From Pseudoalteromonas sp049257235 (GTDB lineage Bacteria > Pseudomonadota > Gammaproteobacteria > Enterobacterales > Alteromonadaceae), in the NCBI RefSeq assembly GCF_049257235.1, contig NZ_JBMMUF010000004.1, positions 294,259 through 358,258 on the forward strand: a DNA stretch of 64,000 bases, read 5' to 3'. Every line of letters begins with the position of its first letter. Position 1 is the first letter of the stretch. The position numbers and the translations under genes are program-made. Shown piece after piece: positions 60,401-64,000 of this stretch. The notes under the pieces were generated by a model. The model was not told where the DNA came from, ran no database searches, and saw only the letters and a list, made by a program, of their open reading frames with translations.

Positions 60401-60545
60401 GGCAGGAGATAGAGAGCGCTGCCTGCAAGCAGGGATGAGTGACTATGTGACTAAGCCTATTGATGCCGCGCACCTTATTGAAAAAACCTATTACTGGCTA
60501 AGTGTCGCCCGCGTTAAAAAAAGCAGTATTCTTAGCCAGAAATAG
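57459..60545 (+). CDS. Membrane hybrid sensor histidine kinase with PAS, degenerate receiver and receiver domains
   Basis: About 1028 residues from the GTG at 57459 (AAAGGG six bases upstream; a TTG at 57453 would lie against the site). Order: membrane helix (8-28), periplasmic Cache-like sensor domain (about 35-325), second helix (about 328-350), PAS (about 360-470), coiled coil, HisKA with His519 in NMSHELRTPMNG, HATPase (NAIKF, GGTGLGLSIT), a receiver-like domain without the phosphorylated Asp (about 745-860), and a complete receiver with Asp944 in VILMDCQMPVLDG. It reads an extracellular small molecule, ligand unknown. No response regulator gene is adjacent. Confidence 0.92.
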   Translation: MGWFERFGWISILLLLSAVFLGTSFYSYKLVQKNHALEVQEELTQQLESLRAIVQTRLEYGQREVRVLSNTPPNQGIIRAIDNGGFDALDNTSLEQWRDRLATIYSSYLAEHKEIVQLRYILVNERFEEFVRVDNSPKSTNLTSQQKLQSKRGRDYIVDSMALTKDETYISDINLNREFGRLPEVPEPTYRISRLVFDEKGQPRAIVVINYDANQLLSSLMDDLQPAMGLYVIGGAGHFVSHPDTRWQYANEYNSTFTPALQQVVDTGQRFYSLQLYRDKLSSQDVFLQSQTVEVSNRAKPITLTLMSYVTKEHLEQAIAAQWRVWFSAFIVAYLVMLVVLIWYNHFVSKQLHMSRSIREFKAIIESVNTPLLGLDKSFKISSSNPAAQMLFQLDENDIKGRSFAKLLRLDNKAQSQIIQSAKQCEYFTLDIEYLDAHENLRNLQLNVVPFHHEQSTKASTALILYDYSEQWQLRNELQTINSSLERQVAQRTEQLEQARMDAEDANEAKSLFVANMSHELRTPMNGVFGMLNLIKKEPLSEQQLNYLNLAQTSAVNLTNLINSVLDISKIEAGKMELEAQSIDLEGLLGELIQSNSIRASEKGLVLLLDTSELKQRNFIGDATRVRQIFTNLVGNAIKFTDSGYVCVRVTNSESEGKQRIDFSIEDSGVGIEQDTIPTLFNSFTQADNSITRKYGGTGLGLSITKQLVELMGGKIDVTSQTQRGSRFFGHLLLGVSDMHMRDDKPLQHHVTVVVDSLLKRKEVISKQLQAWGAKVKDQGWDGLLSLCQHYESQGKPLVVFASLDKETQQTHLQLRELLATVSPELLKVVLVSGCNTDCEFLVNDYDNAICIGSPITSVLLAHSLDMDGPSHFETSDKVSAQGNFDFDSIAGSTLLIVDDNAINQAVVKGIFKDLPVELVVAMDGQQALDELNKRDDIDVILMDCQMPVLDGYSATTAIRSGEAMAHYVGVPIVAMTANAMAGDRERCLQAGMSDYVTKPIDAAHLIEKTYYWLSVARVKKSSILSQK

Positions 60546-60560
60546 GCACTTAAGTATCAT

Positions 60561-61613
60561 CTAGAAAGGCGCAGGGTATAGCCTCAATACTTCGTCAATT
60601 TGCGCTAATGCCGTATCGTCAAGATGCATGGAAAAAGCGGTAATGTTTTCAATCAACTGTGCTTGTGTTGTTGCACCAATGATGGTCGATGTAACGCCTT
60701 GAACTTGATTCACCCATGCTAATGCGAGTTGAGCGGTAGTCATGCCATGTTGCTGCGCGATGTCTTGGTATTTTGCTACCGCTTGTTGTGCTAGTTCGGT
60801 GTCGCGGAACAGACCATTGCGCTGGGAAATAGTCCAGCGAGAGCCGCTAGGGCGAGCGCCATCGAGGTATTTACCACTGAGCATGCCGCCAGCCAGGGGT
60901 GACCAAGGTAAATAGGCTACGTCTTCATGGTGGCAATGCTCAATCACATAAGGCCAGTCTTTGGCGTGAACCAAGCTAAATTCATTTTGTATCGATACCA
61001 TGCTAGGCAGCGAGTAATGCTTTGCCAGCTCAAGGTACTGACTGATCCCCCATGGGGTCTCATTCGACAAACCGCAGTGGCGAATTTTGCCCGCGCGCAC
61101 GCATACATCTAAGCCTTCAAGAATCTCATGCATCTGGGCTCTTTGCTGTGTTTTGTCAACGTTATTAATGTTCATGATCCCCGGCCAATGCTTGGCAAAG
61201 TGAGGGGAAGTGCGATTTGGCCAATGCAATTGAAATAAGTCGATGTAATCTGTTTGCAGGCGCGCCAAAGACTTATCTACGGCATTAATTACCGCTTCTT
61301 TGGTGATGTCTTGCCCATCTCTGATCCAACTCAGGCCATTTCCAGCAATTTTAGTGGCAATAATTATGTCATGGCGTTTGTTGGCATTACGCGATAGCCA
61401 ATCGCCAATAATGGCTTCTGTTTTGCCGTAGGTGTCGGGGGTTGGCGGTACGGCATACATTTCAGCAGTATCAATGAAGTTAACGCCCTGTTCTAAGGCG
61501 TATGCAAGCTGTTCATCGGCGTCTGCTTGGGTGTTTTGGCGTCCCCAAGTCATAGTGCCTAAACAAACACGCGAAACTTTGAGGCCGCTGTTGCCTAGTT
61601 TTGCATATTCCAT
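60561..61613 (-). CDS. tas: Aldo/keto reductase, Tas type
   Basis: 350 residues, NADPH-dependent oxidoreductase barrel. YAKLGNSGLKVSRVCLGTMTWG opens the protein; catalytic Asp and Tyr lie in NFIDTAEMYAVPPTPDTYGKTE, followed by DYIDLFQLHWPN and YLPWSPLAGGMLSGKYLDG. The length and the insert PPTPDTYG match E. coli Tas, which complements tyrosine auxotrophy under some conditions; the natural substrate is not known. It lies three bases after the thioesterase gene and shares its transcript. Confidence 0.92.
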   Translation of the reverse strand: MEYAKLGNSGLKVSRVCLGTMTWGRQNTQADADEQLAYALEQGVNFIDTAEMYAVPPTPDTYGKTEAIIGDWLSRNANKRHDIIIATKIAGNGLSWIRDGQDITKEAVINAVDKSLARLQTDYIDLFQLHWPNRTSPHFAKHWPGIMNINNVDKTQQRAQMHEILEGLDVCVRAGKIRHCGLSNETPWGISQYLELAKHYSLPSMVSIQNEFSLVHAKDWPYVIEHCHHEDVAYLPWSPLAGGMLSGKYLDGARPSGSRWTISQRNGLFRDTELAQQAVAKYQDIAQQHGMTTAQLALAWVNQVQGVTSTIIGATTQAQLIENITAFSMHLDDTALAQIDEVLRLYPAPF

Positions 61614-61616
61614 CTG

Positions 61617-62051
61617 TTACCTTTTTTCATTAGCGTGCAAAAAGTCCAAAAGAGTCGAATCTAACGGTGCTTTTTGCATGTTATTAAAGTCAAACATCAC
61701 TACTTTGGCTTTGCCAACAGTCACCAAGCTTTGCTGTGCTTTTGAGAAAACACTGTAGTGGGTCATAAAGCCAGTTTCGCCGATATCACTCACACTTACA
61801 CCTACGAGTAAAGTGTCGGGATAGGTCACGGGGCGCAAATACTTGGCGAAGTTGTCGGCCAATACAGGGCCTGTCTTTTCACTTTCTAAACGCTTAAAAA
61901 TACCGGCTTGAGTAAAAAAATCGATGCGCGCTATCTCAAAATACTTAAAGTACATAGTGTTGTTAACATGCTGCAGTGCATCCATATCACCCCAAGCCAC
62001 CTTGATTTCAGAGGCTCTTGGAAATACGTCTAAAAATTCTTTTTCTGTCAC
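61617..62051 (-). CDS. Acyl-CoA thioesterase (hot-dog fold, 4HBT type)
   Basis: 144 residues with the 4-hydroxybenzoyl-CoA thioesterase motif VAWGDMDALQHVNNTMYFKYFEIARIDFF (Asp and His in the first half). The fold hydrolyses acyl-CoA thioesters; substrate unknown. First gene of a two-gene unit with tas. The upstream gap to the divergent chemoreceptor is about 240 bases. Confidence 0.88.
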   Translation of the reverse strand: MTEKEFLDVFPRASEIKVAWGDMDALQHVNNTMYFKYFEIARIDFFTQAGIFKRLESEKTGPVLADNFAKYLRPVTYPDTLLVGVSVSDIGETGFMTHYSVFSKAQQSLVTVGKAKVVMFDFNNMQKAPLDSTLLDFLHANEKR

Positions 62052-62189
62052 TTACGTGTCCTTGGTAGCAATTACTTGGTTCACATTAGCACTGTGGCGT
62101 TTGTAAATTCAATACACAGTCAGTGAAGCGTAAAAATCATATATTTCACAGTTAGATGCGATGAATTGTGGGATCCATGTCATCGTCTG

Positions 62190-62217
62190 TTGACAAAGTA
62201 CCTTTTAAAGGTATTTT
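62190..62217 (+). promoter_or_regulatory. Candidate promoter of the chemoreceptor gene
   Basis: TTGACA at 62190-62195 and TATTTT at 62212-62217 are separated by 16 bases; an inverted repeat TACCTTT/AAAGGTA (62199-62213) covers the spacer and could be an operator. Confidence 0.45.
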
Positions 62218-62304
62218 AAGGTGTGTTGTACCTTTTTTGGCATGGAGGCCTGAACCTTTAGGTCACATCAATGCTAAGAATAATTACAACAGGTGGTAAA
62301 AGAT

Positions 62305-63864
62305 ATGAAAGTAGGCCCTCACTCAGAGTCTGAGGTCACGTATTCAGAACAGGACACACTTCTTTCAACGACAGATTTAGATAGCCGAATTACGTACTCA
62401 AATGACAAGTTTTGTGACGTTGCTGGATTCTCATTGGACGAAATGCTGGGCCAGCCGCATAACTTAGTCAGGCATCCTGACATGCCAAAGAAGGCATTTG
62501 CAGACCTGTGGCGAACTATTAAAGCCGGTGATTCATGGATGGCTCCAGTTAAGAATCGTTGTAAAAACGGCGACTACTATTGGGTTAACGCTTTTGTGAC
62601 ACCTATTTGCGATGACAACGGCAAAGTATACGAATACCAATCGGTCAGGACTAAGCCAAAAGCTGATGTTGTGACCAGAGCAAAATTGGAATACAAGAAA
62701 ATCAAGGAGGGCAAAAAAAGTAAATGCGATAACAGTGAATACGACATGACCACTTTGATAATGGTGGGGCTTATTGTCTTATCTTTGCTTGCTATTACTC
62801 ACACTATTGCATCTAACTTTTTTTGGCTCAGCTCAGTGATGTCGATGGTTACACTGGTACTGAGTTGGGTCTTTTTTCAATGGCGCCAGCGTTATAAAAC
62901 AATGGTTACTAAGGCCAAGCAAGTCTATCCAAACAGTATGATGCTCTATCTTTACAGCGGTCATAAGGACATTCTCGGGTATCTCGATTTGGCGATGGAG
63001 ATGCAGCAAGCGAAATTACGTGCTGTTGTTGGTCGAGTAAATGATGTGACCAAGCAAGTATATTCTAATGTGCAGCTCACTTCGTTTAACGGTGAGAAAG
63101 TTGCACAATTACTGTCACAACAGTCAAATGAAGTGCATCAGATTTCAGATGCTATGGGCGAATTCTCAACAACTATTCGAGAACTAGCAGTATCCATTCA
63201 TCAAGCTGCGCAAAGCGCCGATACGTTAGAGCAGCATACTTCGTCAGGTAAACAGTCGCTTGATTGTACGATAGAAGATATTGAGCGTTTAGATGAGCAG
63301 CTGCAATCTGCCGCGACTGAGCTGCAAAGTTTGGTTCAGGGCAATGTTTTAATCGGCAGTATTCTTAATGAAATCAATGCCATTGCAGAGCAAACCAACT
63401 TACTTGCTCTGAACGCAGCAATAGAGGCTGCGCGCGCAGGGGAGCAGGGGCGTGGTTTTGCTGTGGTCGCAGGGGAAGTGCGCTCGTTGGCACATAGAAC
63501 GCAACAATCAACCAAAGAAATCAGCCAGCAGATGGAAGCTATAAACCGAGCTTCTGAGAATGCGCAATCAGCCATGGAGCGCGGCATAGAGTTATCGAAA
63601 CAGACGGTTGAAAATGCCAGCTTTAGTGGCCAAAGCCTCAATGTTATTCAAGAGCAAGTGAGTGTTTTGGCCGATTTAAATCGCTGTGTTGCAACTGCCA
63701 TAGAGCAACAGTCAGTTGTGGCAGAACAAGTTTCTAAGAACGTGGAGTCTGTTCGTGACCTCGCTTTTACCAGTGGCGAACACGGCAAAGAATCTGAATC
63801 ATTGAACCACAGCTTACTGCATCAAGTTGACCAGCAATCATCGTTGGTCTCGCAATTTAGCTAA
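62305..63864 (+). CDS. Aer-like methyl-accepting chemotaxis protein with PAS domain
   Basis: 519 residues from the ATG at 62305, with AGGTGG eight bases upstream (a GTG at 62293 is in frame but lies in that site). PAS domain (about 10-125) with DTLLSTTDLDSRITYSNDKF and HPDMPKKAFADLW, typical of the FAD-binding aerotaxis receptor Aer; a membrane hairpin (about 155-200); then the signalling coiled coil with the tip IAEQTNLLALNAAIEAARAG and GRGFAVVAGEVRSLAHRT. Probably senses redox or oxygen. A Trp near position 80 in NGDYYWVNAFVTPI is kept. The stop lies just before an insertion element. Confidence 0.92.
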   Translation: MKVGPHSESEVTYSEQDTLLSTTDLDSRITYSNDKFCDVAGFSLDEMLGQPHNLVRHPDMPKKAFADLWRTIKAGDSWMAPVKNRCKNGDYYWVNAFVTPICDDNGKVYEYQSVRTKPKADVVTRAKLEYKKIKEGKKSKCDNSEYDMTTLIMVGLIVLSLLAITHTIASNFFWLSSVMSMVTLVLSWVFFQWRQRYKTMVTKAKQVYPNSMMLYLYSGHKDILGYLDLAMEMQQAKLRAVVGRVNDVTKQVYSNVQLTSFNGEKVAQLLSQQSNEVHQISDAMGEFSTTIRELAVSIHQAAQSADTLEQHTSSGKQSLDCTIEDIERLDEQLQSAATELQSLVQGNVLIGSILNEINAIAEQTNLLALNAAIEAARAGEQGRGFAVVAGEVRSLAHRTQQSTKEISQQMEAINRASENAQSAMERGIELSKQTVENASFSGQSLNVIQEQVSVLADLNRCVATAIEQQSVVAEQVSKNVESVRDLAFTSGEHGKESESLNHSLLHQVDQQSSLVSQFS

Positions 63865-63912
63865 GAACAGTTTGACCTGACTAGTCCTGAAATAAGTTGA
63901 CACTTATTTTGA

Positions 63913-64000
63913 TTAAAACGCCTGATGTACTTCATCGGGCGTTTTGTATTTTAGGGCCATGTGTGGCCTCCTCTTATTATAGGTTGCTACTGACTCTGCA
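63913..64000 (-). CDS. IS3-family transposase OrfB, C-terminal fragment (continues outside window)
   Basis: The reverse strand reads YNKRRPHMALKYKTPDEVHQ then AF and stop, the characteristic end of DDE transposases of the IS3 family, where the NxxRPH region follows the catalytic Glu. 28 codons are visible and the rest lies outside. The gene is too short here to name the element. Confidence 0.85.
   Translation of the reverse strand, partial: AESVATYNKRRPHMALKYKTPDEVHQAF
63915..63944. terminator. Hairpin within the transposase 3' end
   Basis: AAAACGCCTGATG pairs with TCATCGGGCGTTTT with few mismatches and T/A tracts outside. It overlaps the last transposase codons and could end transcription in both directions, including that from the chemoreceptor. 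Confidence 0.6.

Larger units (their letters stand above)
63875..64000 (-). mobile_element. End of an IS3-family insertion sequence, cut by the window edge
   Basis: Contains the 3' end of an OrfB transposase gene and, toward the chemoreceptor, about 38 bases with the IS end (CTGAAATAAGTTGACACTT on the plus strand). The exact terminal inverted repeat cannot be fixed from one end, so the left border 63875 is approximate. It has inserted directly after the chemoreceptor stop codon. Confidence 0.7.

Noticed and set aside
1..64000. CRISPR array, tRNA or rRNA genes, prophage, toxin-antitoxin pair
   Set aside because: I looked for regularly spaced repeats, tRNA-like cloverleaf ends, rRNA segments and phage structural genes and recognised none; a scan with dedicated software could still find a tRNA I missed.

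Overview
The window reads as chromosomal DNA of a marine gammaproteobacterium, most likely an Alteromonadales member close to Pseudoalteromonas. This is inferred from gene content and order: argE divergent from argCBFGH(A), the run dksA-gluQ-pcnB-folK-panB-panC, and many membrane sensors, efflux and c-di-GMP proteins. No rRNA or tRNA gene was recognised. Most of the window is ordinary core and niche-adaptation sequence, dense in genes, with clear hairpin terminators between several units.

Layout. 1-6944: arginine biosynthesis. argE (cut by the left edge) diverges from argCBFGH(A); two adjacent ARG boxes lie between them, the argC leader carries a terminator-like hairpin, and the last gene fuses argininosuccinate lyase to an acetylglutamate synthase domain. 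7094-9635: a 68-residue small protein followed by four tandem paralogous five-helix membrane proteins that I cannot assign to a known family; this is the best candidate for an undescribed system. 9612-15697: Wzi-like capsule protein, coaD, a TetR regulator, thiI, panE, a VanZ-like protein and yajQ. 15869-17993: a palindromic repeat, a cobalamin riboswitch and the vitamin B12 receptor gene btuB, whose signal peptide is built on a hexanucleotide repeat. 18066-22869: msrA and an RND efflux pair. 23141-28125: uncharacterised envelope proteins, two DUF1566-type secreted proteins and a fused double solute-binding protein. 28326-35683: dinB, a CstA-type transporter, an M17 aminopeptidase whose start codon abuts a terminator, and a PAS-rich hybrid kinase.

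35752-43978: a DPP IV-like peptidase, a HIT protein, a Cys-rich lipoprotein, then panC, panB, folK, pcnB, gluQ and dksA on the minus strand. pcnB appears to keep the non-AUG initiation known from Escherichia coli. 44163-49770: an AraC-type regulator divergent from a penicillin-acylase-family lipoprotein, then gabD and the decayed first codons of gabT. 49826-57242: sfsA, pepB, a small membrane protein, a GGDEF protein, a FAH-family hydrolase, a FAN1-like nuclease fused to a DnaQ-type exonuclease, and a LysE-family exporter. 57459-64000: a large membrane hybrid kinase, tas, a thioesterase, an Aer-like chemoreceptor and the end of an IS3-family element cut by the right edge.

Genes that work together: the arg cluster makes arginine from glutamate. 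panB, panC, panE and coaD are four steps of pantothenate and coenzyme A synthesis spread over three loci. The riboswitch should switch btuB off when cobalamin is plentiful. Function calls rest on motif recognition by eye; no database search was run.
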